From NCBI GenBank assembly GCA_029880625.1, contig JAOUOA010000055.1, positions 1 through 10,123 on the forward strand: 10,123 nt of DNA, read 5' to 3'. Numbering within the stretch: the first letter of the stretch is position 1; every line of letters begins with the position of its first letter. Of the stretch, positions 1 to 7,185 are shown in pieces. The stretch is from Spirochaetia bacterium. GTDB taxonomy: Bacteria > Spirochaetota > Leptospiria > Leptospirales > Leptonemataceae. Below the pieces are notes generated by a model. It worked only from the letters and a program-made list of their open reading frames with translations, did not search any database and was not told the origin of the DNA. Both the position numbers and the translations under genes were made by a program.

Positions 1-1004
1 TGAAAAAAAGTTAAAAACGGGATAATGCGGTACATCATTCCGTTGATCATGGTTACGGCAAAGCCGTAAAGATAGAGAATGGCGCCTGTCATTCCGGAAT
101 GGAAAAAAAATAACAGGACAGATATGATAAGAAAGGCGAAGGCTGACTGGAAAAACGGGAGCGCGCTTTCTTTGATTTTCCTTTTTCGTCTGTAAAATAA
201 AATCAGTGTAAAAACTGAAAATGTCGCTGTTAAAAATGCAGTCAGATATAAGAGAGATTCAGAGAGAATTCCCGGGCTGGCTGTTCCTGTCAGGACGCTC
301 CAGAAAATTAAAAGCAGAAAAAAAACCGGCAGGAATGTCCGTTTTATGATGGAAGCCAGAGGCGGAGCAATGTAGAACATCGGGAAAACCTGATAGCTGA
401 CGCCGAAAATTAAGATCCCCGCCCATCCCAGAAGAGCCCATGCAATATGAATGTCTGCAAGACTGTGGATTTGAAACGGAAGTTGGCTTCCGATCCGGTT
501 CAGTCCAAGAAAAAGCCCGCTTGTGATAACGATGAAAAGAGAAATCAGCGAAAGGGTCATGGCCGTAATGGTATCATTTCTATGTTCGGTTTTAAAGATC
601 AGAGATGCTGTATAGATAAAAAAATAAAGCAAGGCGGAAAAAACGGCTGATAATGCTGCTACAAAAAGCGAAAAGTTATTTAAAAAAAAGGATGAAACAA
701 ACAGAAACGTGCCGCTTACAAGAAGGATATGGATGATCATTGCAAACAGAAGAGGCCGTTTGACAGTTTTTCCTGCAAGAACGGGCAGCATCTGCATCAT
801 GGCTCCCACGACAGACATGGCAATGAACCCCAGCGTTAAAAGATGCGTTGTTCCGATGCTTTCGCTGTACCATCGCGATGAGAGAATTTCCGGACGGATC
901 AGAAGCCCGATTCCTGCAAGAATTCCGAAAACCGGCGCCGTTAAAAAAAAGCGAAGGGGCGCTGTAAACGGCGGCGCCTGGTCGAGGCTCAGTCCTTCCT
1001 GCAT
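1..1004 (-). CDS. Polytopic membrane protein, heme-copper oxidase subunit I/NnrS-like (C-terminus cut by window edge)
   Basis: I translated 334 residues on the minus strand; the frame is still open at the left edge, so the C-terminus is missing. The protein is almost entirely hydrophobic, with about nine or ten membrane segments. It shows motifs I associate with a family of uncharacterised membrane proteins resembling heme-copper oxidase subunit I or NnrS: APLRFFLTAP (15-24), THLLTLGF (53-60) followed by QMLPVLAG (71-78), an ADIHIAWALLGW segment around His186, a GVSYQVFPMF segment near 200, and GMMYRIIPF near 320. His54, His186 and later membrane histidines could bind heme or metal, but this is inference. 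The ATG at 1004 overlaps the end of the hemerythrin gene by 16 nt and has an AGGA Shine-Dalgarno 6 nt upstream, so the two are probably translationally coupled. Function is unknown; a role in respiration or in handling NO or O2 is possible. Confidence 0.72.
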   Translation of the reverse strand, partial: MQEGLSLDQAPPFTAPLRFFLTAPVFGILAGIGLLIRPEILSSRWYSESIGTTHLLTLGFIAMSVVGAMMQMLPVLAGKTVKRPLLFAMIIHILLVSGTFLFVSSFFLNNFSLFVAALSAVFSALLYFFIYTASLIFKTEHRNDTITAMTLSLISLFIVITSGLFLGLNRIGSQLPFQIHSLADIHIAWALLGWAGILIFGVSYQVFPMFYIAPPLASIIKRTFLPVFFLLLIFWSVLTGTASPGILSESLLYLTAFLTATFSVFTLILFYRRKRKIKESALPFFQSAFAFLIISVLLFFFHSGMTGAILYLYGFAVTMINGMMYRIIPFLTFF

Positions 1005-1432
1005 AGGCCTTCCTGAAATCTGGCAAGAATTTCCGAAGAGCTGTTTTGCAGCAGATTTTGCGCCATCGGGTAAAGGATCTGTTCTTCTTTAATGTTGTGC
1101 TGCTGGATCATGATGTTTAAGGTTTCGCACAGAGAAAGAAACTCTTCTGTATCAGTTTTTACGCATTCTTCCATGCGTCCAAAAAGATTCCGCATCTGTT
1201 CATGTTCCATTTTCATTACCATGATAGGACCGGCTTCCGAGCCTGTAATTTGGACCATTGCGGGAAAAAGAATCTTTTCTTCCAGGCAGAAATGGTGTTC
1301 CATTTCTTCATGAAATTTGCCGTACAGTTCCGGCAGATTTGACGATCTGGATGATGCGCTTTCTTCCATCTTTGCAAAAGATTGATCACAGTTTCGATGG
1401 TCTTCTGTTAAAAATGACAGGATTGAACTCAA
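989..1432 (-). CDS. Hemerythrin HHE-domain protein
   Basis: A 147-residue soluble protein of the hemerythrin-like HHE family, a four-helix bundle that binds a non-heme diiron centre. Candidate ligands fall in the expected order: His12 in EDHRNCD, His41 and His46/47 with Glu51 in HHFCLEEKILFP, His77 in KMEHEQM, and His112 with Glu116 in QQHNIKEEQILYP. The repeated EEkilfP and EEQILYP elements are typical of the family. Such proteins sense or carry O2 or take part in NO and iron-sulphur stress responses; which applies here cannot be read from sequence. The start is TTG at 1432, supported by a perfect AAGGAG at 1439-1444 with 6-nt spacing; no better ATG lies upstream. The gene overlaps the following membrane-protein gene by 16 nt. 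A 65-nt gap with a strong dyad separates it from the upstream K+ channel genes. Confidence 0.9.
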   Translation of the reverse strand: MSSILSFLTEDHRNCDQSFAKMEESASSRSSNLPELYGKFHEEMEHHFCLEEKILFPAMVQITGSEAGPIMVMKMEHEQMRNLFGRMEECVKTDTEEFLSLCETLNIMIQQHNIKEEQILYPMAQNLLQNSSSEILARFQEGLCRKD

Positions 1433-1448
1433 AATATTCTCCTTATGT

Positions 1449-1480
1449 TTTTATTCAGGATAACGCTATCCGGAATAAAA
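1449..1480. promoter_or_regulatory. Near-perfect 14-bp inverted repeat upstream of the hemerythrin gene
   Basis: Arms at 1449-1462 and 1467-1480 pair over 14 positions with one mismatch (A1457/G1472) around an ACGC centre. The core is GGATA-acgc-TATCC flanked by TTTTATTC/GAATAAAA. There is no U-run after it on the minus strand, so an intrinsic terminator is unlikely. A TTGACA -35-like hexamer on the minus strand (1487-1492) sits just upstream, which would place the dyad over the -10 region. This is the geometry of an operator for a dimeric repressor. The -10 hexamer itself is not clear. Confidence 0.45.
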
Positions 1481-1497
1481 TTCTTCTGTCAATTTCT

Positions 1498-2175
1498 TTA
1501 TTCAAGAATTTCCAGAAAACTGTCTATATCTTTATGGGTGCCGAAGAGAATCAGGGTGTCATTTTCCTCAAGAATGGTTTCGGCAAGGGGGACTCCCAGG
1601 ATTTTTTCCTGATTTCGATTTCCTTTTTGTCTGCGGAGAATGGTCACCACATTCAGGCGGTAATCTTCTTTTAAACGCGAATTTTGCAGGGTTTTTCCTG
1701 CAAACACTCCCGGCAGGATGACTTCTGCAATTCTGTATTCATCGGAAATGATTGCCGACATGCGTATGCTGCGATGACTGAATTCTTCCGACATATTCAA
1801 TGCGGCTTTTTCTTCTGGATTAAAAACTCTATCAATTCCCATCATTTTCAAAATCCGCACGTCCAGATCGTTCCTGTAGCGTACAATGATGTCTTTTGCA
1901 CCCATTCTTTTCAGGATATCGGACGTTACAAGAATAACTTCCAGATTTTCCGCCGATGCAATGATCACAGAGTCCATATCTTCCAGTCCCTGAGCAATCA
2001 TAGCTTTTTCGTCTGTGGAATCCAGGCAGACAGCGGTTGTTGAAACATCTGCTGCATCCTCAATGACATCCATATTTTTATCTATGGCAATTACTTCATG
2101 ACCTTCGTGATGAAGCTGTTTGACAAGTGCGAATCCAAATTCGCCCAGACCGATGACTGCAATCTTTTTTTTCAT
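1498..2175 (-). CDS. ktrA: Ktr/Trk potassium uptake regulatory subunit (RCK domain)
   Basis: A 225-residue cytoplasmic RCK protein that gates the membrane subunit encoded just upstream. The TrkA-N Rossmann fold begins at once: KKKIAVIGLGEFG carries GxGxxG at residues 9-14, and Asp32 closes the second strand, where the family binds the adenosine ribose of NAD(H) or ATP/ADP. A TrkA-C domain fills roughly residues 140-225. The length matches KtrA (about 220) and not the duplicated TrkA (about 450). I chose the ATG at 2175, which lies 4 nt after the ktrB stop; a longer in-frame TTG at 2193 would overlap ktrB by 14 nt and has no good ribosome site. A weak CAGG precedes the ATG, so translation probably relies on coupling to ktrB. 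Family knowledge: an octameric ring of KtrA opens the KtrB dimer in response to ATP. Confidence 0.92.
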   Translation of the reverse strand: MKKKIAVIGLGEFGFALVKQLHHEGHEVIAIDKNMDVIEDAADVSTTAVCLDSTDEKAMIAQGLEDMDSVIIASAENLEVILVTSDILKRMGAKDIIVRYRNDLDVRILKMMGIDRVFNPEEKAALNMSEEFSHRSIRMSAIISDEYRIAEVILPGVFAGKTLQNSRLKEDYRLNVVTILRRQKGNRNQEKILGVPLAETILEENDTLILFGTHKDIDSFLEILE

Positions 2176-2179
2176 TTCA

Positions 2180-3973
2180 TTAACCTGTGACAATATATTC
2201 TGATGGATACCTGTATGAAACGGGTTTTACTGCCGGGGCAAGCGCTGCAAGCACTGTCAGGATGCCCATCCTTCCGGCAAGCATGACTGCGCAGAGAATG
2301 AGCTTGGAAACGGTTCCGAGGGATTCTGTTATCCCTCGTGAAAGTCCGACCGTGCCGAATGCAGAAACCACTTCAAAAAGGATATCCATTAAAAGAAAAT
2401 CTTCGAGCAGAACGAGAAAGAAAATTCCGGAAAAAATAATAAAAAGGGAAAGGACCAGAGTTGTAAAAGCTCTGGAAATGCTTTCTTGGGCGATGGTTCG
2501 TTGAAATATCATCAGAGTATCTTTTTTTCGAATCTGATTGACTGCATGGAGCATGGAGATAAAAAATGTGGATGTTTTAATTCCGCCTCCCGTTGAAGCA
2601 GGAGAGGCGCCAATCCACATAAAAAACAATGATGCAAATGCCATGGGAAGACCGATGGAAACGGTGCTGTGGATATTAAAACCGGCCGTCCGCATGGTTA
2701 CGGAATAAAACAACGAATCAAAAAGAGAATCAAAAAAACTCAGCTCCGTAAGCGTATTTTTATTTTCAAGAAGGATGTATAAAACCGCCGCAATTGTATA
2801 CAGCAGCAGATTTGTAAAAATAACAATTTTTACTGATGCGGAAAACCGGACGGATCTTCTGCGCAGATAAAAAACTTTTTTCAGAATTTGACTCAGGACA
2901 GGGAAACCAAGGCCTCCAAGAATGACAAGGAACAGAATTCCGGAAAGATACAGACGTTCTGCATATAGGTTCTGAAAATTCGCGCTGTACAGCGTGAATC
3001 CCGCATTGCAGAAAGCGGAAATGCTGTGAAATACGGAATAAAAAATTCTTTCCTTGTCCGGGACCGCCTCTGGTGAAATGGTAAAATACAGATACAAAGC
3101 TCCCAGAGCTTCAATGATCACTGTCATCAGCGCAATACTTCCGACAAGGCTTTTCACCCTCCCAATTGAATCTTCGCTTAAAAGATCCTTCATGATGAGC
3201 TGATTGGAGACGGAAGGCCGGCCTGTAAGATAAAAAGAGAAAAATGATGTCAGCGTCATCAAGCCCAAGCCTCCGATCTGGATGAGGACGAGAAGAATCA
3301 TCTGTCCTGTCCTTGTAAAAGATTCCAGAACAGATACAGATGTCAGTCCGGTTACGCTCACTGCGCTGACAGCGGTAAACAGAATGTCAACCCAGGAAAG
3401 ATCCCGCTGGGTGGATCGGGGCATTGACAGAAGAAAAAAACCGGCACAGACGATGATCAGAAAACTGAAAACAAAAACAAGGGGAGGCCGGATTCTGATA
3501 AAACTAGAAAATTGTGCATTTCGAATTAAATGAATGATATTGGAGATTAAAAAAAACATCTGCGAAATGGAAAGATAAAAAAGAACCAGGTCGTTTACCT
3601 GAATCGTATCTGAAAGATAATGAAAAATGTTTTTTTTAAAGATCCATTGGACGAGAACCGCTGCGATGATGATCATTTCAATTGCATGGCTTTTGAAATA
3701 TTTTAGTTTCTCCTGGTGAGAAAAAACAAATGAGACCAGTTCAAATAAAATCAGATAAAAAATGACAATTACAGCAGCAGTTTTCAGTAATGGATTCCAG
3801 TCTTTCGGGTAATAATAGCCGTATTCCAAAACCAGAATGATTACGGACAGAACTCCAGAAAAAACAACCAGTCTTCTGCAGATGGTTCTCAAATAGAAAT
3901 CATAAAAACGCCTGGCTTCAAGGTAATAATGGGAAATGCTTTTCTGAAAATCTCTGTTTCTTGAGGAATTCAT
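2180..3973 (-). CDS. ktrB: Ktr/Trk-type K+ translocating membrane subunit with N-terminal extension
   Basis: A 597-residue member of the TrkH/KtrB/HKT superfamily, which imports K+ (often with Na+) through four M1-P-M2 repeats. All four pore loops are visible, each with its selectivity-filter glycine: SVTGLT (Gly209), CNAGF (Gly325), RTAGFN (Gly431) and GTVGLS (Gly543). The family motif TGGGIKT is at 461-467 and GRMG at 567-570. KtrB is usually about 450 residues; here about 160 extra N-terminal residues contain roughly four additional hydrophobic segments (about 33-52, 65-85, 98-112, 128-150) before the canonical core. The ATG at 3973 has a GAAGGA Shine-Dalgarno 6 nt upstream. It follows the DUF1569-like gene by 21 nt and precedes ktrA by 4 nt, so these form one leftward unit. 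The name ktrB rests on pairing with a single-domain KtrA; TrkH is a possible alternative label. Confidence 0.92.
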   Translation of the reverse strand: MNSSRNRDFQKSISHYYLEARRFYDFYLRTICRRLVVFSGVLSVIILVLEYGYYYPKDWNPLLKTAAVIVIFYLILFELVSFVFSHQEKLKYFKSHAIEMIIIAAVLVQWIFKKNIFHYLSDTIQVNDLVLFYLSISQMFFLISNIIHLIRNAQFSSFIRIRPPLVFVFSFLIIVCAGFFLLSMPRSTQRDLSWVDILFTAVSAVSVTGLTSVSVLESFTRTGQMILLVLIQIGGLGLMTLTSFFSFYLTGRPSVSNQLIMKDLLSEDSIGRVKSLVGSIALMTVIIEALGALYLYFTISPEAVPDKERIFYSVFHSISAFCNAGFTLYSANFQNLYAERLYLSGILFLVILGGLGFPVLSQILKKVFYLRRRSVRFSASVKIVIFTNLLLYTIAAVLYILLENKNTLTELSFFDSLFDSLFYSVTMRTAGFNIHSTVSIGLPMAFASLFFMWIGASPASTGGGIKTSTFFISMLHAVNQIRKKDTLMIFQRTIAQESISRAFTTLVLSLFIIFSGIFFLVLLEDFLLMDILFEVVSAFGTVGLSRGITESLGTVSKLILCAVMLAGRMGILTVLAALAPAVKPVSYRYPSEYIVTG

Positions 3974-3994
3974 CTGGCATCCTTCGGGAAGTTT

Positions 3995-4645
3995 CTAAGA
4001 TTTTTTTTGATCAACCCGCTTTTTTTTTGCGGACTTCTTTGGTGATTTTTTTACTGAGGACTTTCCTGCCGAAGATTTTTTTTTCGCTGTTTTTTTTATC
4101 CGGGGCTGCTTTTTTGAAGATGCCTTTTTTTTCGTCTGAAGGGAAGTCTTTTTAGAAGACGATTTTTTCTTTGAAATCTTTTTTGTCTTTGGTATCTTTT
4201 TCCCGTAGGAAAGAAATCCAAGGTGATTTGCTATATGGTATGCATGAATTAAATCCCAGTCTTCGCGGCTGAGTTTGCCGTAAATGGGATGTTCTGAAAG
4301 ATTTCCGCTGTAGTTTATGAATTCTCTAATCGAATTTTTCAAATTCGTCAATTCCATCGGTGCATCTGAAAAATTTTGGGACAAATCGAGGAAGCTGTTC
4401 CGAAAGCCTGAAGGCATGTATCCAATTTGTTTAATATTTTTTAATAAATTCGGTCCGACGCTTTTTCGTATAAAAGACGATCTACTTTCCGGGAAGCCTT
4501 TCATGCTTCCTTCAAGAAAAAAACGCAGATGACTCAGGATTTGTGAATAGCTCCATTCCCCGAGAGCGGTTACTTTCTCTGTTTTTTCAAGTTTTTCCAG
4601 TTCCTGAAGAGCTTCCTGTAGTGATTTCAGTCTAATTTTACCCAT
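3995..4645 (-). CDS. DinB-fold DUF1569-like protein with lysine-rich histone H1-like tail
   Basis: A 216-residue protein in two parts. Residues 1-148 resemble the DUF1569 branch of the DinB superfamily: GEWSYSQILSHL (29-40), EHPIYGKLSREDW (118-130) and HAYHIANHLGFL (134-145). His39, His137 and His141 are in the right places for a DinB-type metal site. DinB-fold enzymes include thiol-dependent transferases and hydrolases, but the DUF1569 branch has no assigned reaction that I know of. Residues 149-216 are low complexity: 30 of 68 are Lys, the rest mostly Ser, Ala, Thr and Pro, with KKSPKKSAKKK blocks like bacterial histone H1-like proteins, so nucleic-acid binding or another polyanion interaction is possible. 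The ATG at 4645 has no convincing Shine-Dalgarno; no other in-frame start looks better. It is the first gene of the leftward ktr unit and diverges from rel. Confidence 0.72.
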   Translation of the reverse strand: MGKIRLKSLQEALQELEKLEKTEKVTALGEWSYSQILSHLRFFLEGSMKGFPESRSSFIRKSVGPNLLKNIKQIGYMPSGFRNSFLDLSQNFSDAPMELTNLKNSIREFINYSGNLSEHPIYGKLSREDWDLIHAYHIANHLGFLSYGKKIPKTKKISKKKSSSKKTSLQTKKKASSKKQPRIKKTAKKKSSAGKSSVKKSPKKSAKKKRVDQKKS

Positions 4646-4699
4646 GAATCAACTGAATATTCAGGAAAAGTCGTCGCTGAAAGCAAAAATTCATTTTTC

Positions 4700-4728
4700 T
4701 TGAAATAAAATCATAAAGGTTCTAAAGT
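4700..4728 (+). promoter_or_regulatory. Candidate sigma-70 promoter for rel
   Basis: TTGAAA (4700-4705, 5/6 to TTGACA) and TAAAGT (4723-4728, 4/6 to TATAAT) are separated by 17 nt. Transcription would begin near 4735, next to the rel ATG at 4737, giving an almost leaderless mRNA. That would agree with the lack of a usable ribosome site. A second -10-like TAAAAT (4706-4711) has no matching -35. On the other strand TATGAT (4710-4715) could serve the divergent DUF1569-like gene, but its -35 is poor. Confidence 0.35.
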
Positions 4729-4736
4729 GACTTTAA

Positions 4737-6839
4737 ATGCTTCTTGATAAGCTTCCTGGAATATCAATCTTAAATTCCTATCGAATCCTGGCCCGGACTG
4801 TTTCAGATAAAGTGAAACAACCTGACCAGGAACTGATCAGGAATGCTTTTAAATTTGCTCACAGAGCACATAAGGAACAGAAACGTTTATCCGGAGAGCC
4901 CTATATTACACACCCTCTTGCAGTTGCTCAGATCCTGGCAGAACAGAGCCTGGACAGCACAACTCTGGCTGCTGCGCTTCTCCACGACGTTGTGGAAGAT
5001 ACCCGTTTTGGCGAGTCTGCCGTAAGGGAAAGCTTCGGAGATGAAATCCTCGGACTGGTTAAAGCTGTAACAAAAATTTCGACAGTTAAAAAAGATACGG
5101 CAGCATTGAACCGGGAAAACCGTTTTGTTTTAAAAGAAAAAGAAGCTGCTGAAAATATCCGCCTGATGCTTCTTGCAACCGCAAAAGATGTCAGAGTCAT
5201 ATTGATCAAGCTTGCAGACAAGCTTCACAATATGCGCACTTTGAAATACCAGAAGCCTGAAAAAGTTGAAAGGATTGCAAGGGAAGTTCTCAATATCTAT
5301 GCGCCCATTGCAGGGCGTCTGGGGATGTTCCGCATCAAATCAGAACTGGAAGATCTGGCATTTGAAAGCATCATGCCGGAAGAATACAAAACCATATCAG
5401 ACAGCCTGAAGCAGTCACGCAGCGATCTCGAATCATTTTTAAATAAAGTAAAAAAGATTATTCAGCAGAGACTTCTGGAAATCAATATTAAAGCAGATGT
5501 AAAAGCAAGAGCAAAGCATATTTATTCCATTTATCAGAAAATGGAAATCAACGATAAAAAGCTTTCTGAAATCTATGATCTTCGCGGAATCCGGATTCTT
5601 GTAGACGATATGAAAGATACTTACGGCGCGCTGGGAATTGTGCATACTCTCTGGCCGCCCATCCCGGGCCGTTTCAAAGATTACATTGCAACGCCGAAAT
5701 CCAACGGATACCAGAGCCTTCATACGACAATTGTGGCTCCAGACGGCAAGCCCCTGGAAATTCAAATCCGAACCCATGATATGGATGAAACAGCCGATCA
5801 TGGAATTGCCGCTCACTGGATTTACAAGAGCGAAGTATCTTCGGCGCCCCCGGACGTTGAACGGATGAAATGGCTGAAACGCCTCTCCAAGATGGTGGAC
5901 CCTTCCGAGGATACAGGCGAATTCATTCAGGGCCTGCATGATGAACTTACTCCCAATGAAGTTTATGTATTTTCACCGAAAGGCGATGTAATCGATCTTC
6001 CTGAAGGAGCTACAGTTCTGGATTTTGCCTTTCGCATTCATACCCAGGTCGGCCTCTGCTGCAGAGGCGCAAAAGTAAACGACAGAATGGTTCCTCTTCG
6101 GACAGAATTAAAGAGCGGCGATCGAGTTGAAGTGACAACAGATAAAAGTCCCAATCCTTCTGCAAACTGGCTGAGGTACTTGAAGTCTTCCAAGGCACGT
6201 CAGAAGCTCCGCCAGTATTTCCGTTCTTTAGAAGAAGATGAAATCAAAGCTGCATCGGCGTCCGATACTCAATCGCATCCTGCTCCCGCAGACGGGAAAA
6301 AAATTGAAAATCTGAAAGATTTTAAGGACCTTCGGATCCGCCGTAAAGAAACCCGCGATCCAACACGGGTGCCCATTGAAGTTGCCGGAGCAAAAGACAT
6401 TCCTGTCCGTTATGCCGGATGCTGTTCCCCTGTTCCAGGAGACCGGATTGTGGGTTTCATAACAAGGGGCCGCGGCGTAACCGTGCATAAGGCCGACTGT
6501 CATCATATACCTTCTGATGATGACAATAAAGACAGAATCATATCGGTACGCTGGGAGGGGCTTACTGAAAAATATCCTGTAACTATCGAAGTTTATGCAA
6601 GAGACAGACAGGGGCTTTATCTGGATATGGTGGCCGGAATTACAAAGACCTATACAAATATTTTGAAGGCGGAAGCGGATATTCCCCGCAACGGCACAGA
6701 TAATATGACGGCAAGGTTTCTGCTGGAAGTGGAACATGTGGACCACCTTCTGGAGATTATTGAAAGCCTGATGGGCGTGGACGGAGTCATTCGTGTGGAA
6801 CGGATTCAGGAAAAAAAACAGGGCGGGGCGCACCTGTAA
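4737..6839 (+). CDS. rel: Bifunctional (p)ppGpp synthetase/hydrolase (Rel/SpoT family)
   Basis: A 700-residue long RSH enzyme that makes and degrades the stringent-response alarmone (p)ppGpp in the cytosol, often on the ribosome. Domains in order: HD hydrolase (about 30-200) with His59, HDVVEDT (His83-Asp84, Glu87-Asp88) and KLADKLHN (158-165), all intact; synthetase (about 240-365) with DLRGIRI, SNGYQSLHTT and EIQIRT; TGS (about 403-465) starting DELTPNEVYVFSPKG; a zinc-finger-type region with GCCSPVPGD (Cys562-Cys563) and Cys588; and an ACT domain (about 613-690). The synthetase loop reads RFKD (312-315), the RxKD form of bifunctional enzymes, not the acidic form of synthetase-only RelA. 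A TGA stop lies 6 nt upstream in frame, so the ATG at 4737 is the first possible start; its Shine-Dalgarno is weak. The last codons overlap the 3' end of rnpB on the opposite strand. Confidence 0.95.
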   Translation: MLLDKLPGISILNSYRILARTVSDKVKQPDQELIRNAFKFAHRAHKEQKRLSGEPYITHPLAVAQILAEQSLDSTTLAAALLHDVVEDTRFGESAVRESFGDEILGLVKAVTKISTVKKDTAALNRENRFVLKEKEAAENIRLMLLATAKDVRVILIKLADKLHNMRTLKYQKPEKVERIAREVLNIYAPIAGRLGMFRIKSELEDLAFESIMPEEYKTISDSLKQSRSDLESFLNKVKKIIQQRLLEINIKADVKARAKHIYSIYQKMEINDKKLSEIYDLRGIRILVDDMKDTYGALGIVHTLWPPIPGRFKDYIATPKSNGYQSLHTTIVAPDGKPLEIQIRTHDMDETADHGIAAHWIYKSEVSSAPPDVERMKWLKRLSKMVDPSEDTGEFIQGLHDELTPNEVYVFSPKGDVIDLPEGATVLDFAFRIHTQVGLCCRGAKVNDRMVPLRTELKSGDRVEVTTDKSPNPSANWLRYLKSSKARQKLRQYFRSLEEDEIKAASASDTQSHPAPADGKKIENLKDFKDLRIRRKETRDPTRVPIEVAGAKDIPVRYAGCCSPVPGDRIVGFITRGRGVTVHKADCHHIPSDDDNKDRIISVRWEGLTEKYPVTIEVYARDRQGLYLDMVAGITKTYTNILKAEADIPRNGTDNMTARFLLEVEHVDHLLEIIESLMGVDGVIRVERIQEKKQGGAHL
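6811..6824 (-). terminator. Probable poly-U termination tract of rnpB, inside rel codons
   Basis: Reading leftward past the G+C-rich 3' strand of RNase P helix P1, the transcript meets CCGCCCTG and then eight U (A8 on the plus strand at 6811-6818). A strong stem followed by a U-run is the form of an intrinsic terminator; here the stem would be the long-range P1 helix or a weak local CAGG/CCTG pair. On the plus strand the same bases encode the EKKQG residues at the end of Rel. Confidence 0.5.
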
Positions 6840-7180
6840 GCCGGATTCTGTCGAGGACCATCATTTATCTTAACTGCGTAATTACTTTCGCCGTTTTTTG
6901 CTCCCCACCCGCAGCCTCAGCCGGGCCGGCTTCAATCGGCTGCTTACTCGGGATTGCACCCATGAGGGTTTACCGTGCCGCAGACGTTGCCGTCTGCGCG
7001 GTGGGCTTTTACCCCGCCATTTCACCCTTACCCTTTCGGGCGGTATCTTTTCTGCTGCACTTTCCGTCACATGAATCTTTGGAAACATGCGCCCGGGAAT
7101 TACCCGGTCATGCGCCCTTCGGTGTCCGGACTTTCCTCACTCCCGGTTTCCCGGGCCGCGCGATGATCCGGTGCGCCCCT
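6825..7180 (-). ncRNA. rnpB: RNase P RNA, class A type
   Basis: This is the catalytic RNA of RNase P, which trims the 5' leader from pre-tRNAs. On the minus strand I see the universally conserved 5' core GAGGAAAGTCCGGA (7125-7138) and 3' core GACAGAATCCGGCTTAC (6836-6852), which together form P4 and its surroundings. P1 is a perfect 10-bp helix (7170-7179 with 6825-6834) and defines the ends. P2 pairs GGATCATC with GATGGTCC, with one G-U. P3 is only a 5-bp stem with a GAAA loop (7142-7155). P12 is an 8-bp stem with a GCAA loop (6979-6998). The AAGGGTGAAATGGCGGGGTAA region matches P10/P11. At about 356 nt it is slightly shorter than the E. coli RNA (377). Its G+C is far above that of its surroundings, as expected for a structured RNA. 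Confidence 0.95.
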
Positions 7181-7185
7181 GTGTC

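Noticed and set aside
259..1092. Open frames in other registers across the left membrane-protein gene
   Set aside because: The frame running from 1004 to the window edge encodes a continuous hydrophobic protein with family motifs; the others are shadows.
2173..2193. TTG start at 2193 for ktrA
   Set aside because: It has no Shine-Dalgarno and adds residues not expected before the MKKKIAVIG fold; the ATG at 2175 fits the family and the 4-nt spacing to ktrB.
4928..6833. Several minus-strand open frames of 97-201 codons inside rel
   Set aside because: They are antisense shadows of a full-length, motif-complete Rel protein and show no domain or ribosome site of their own.
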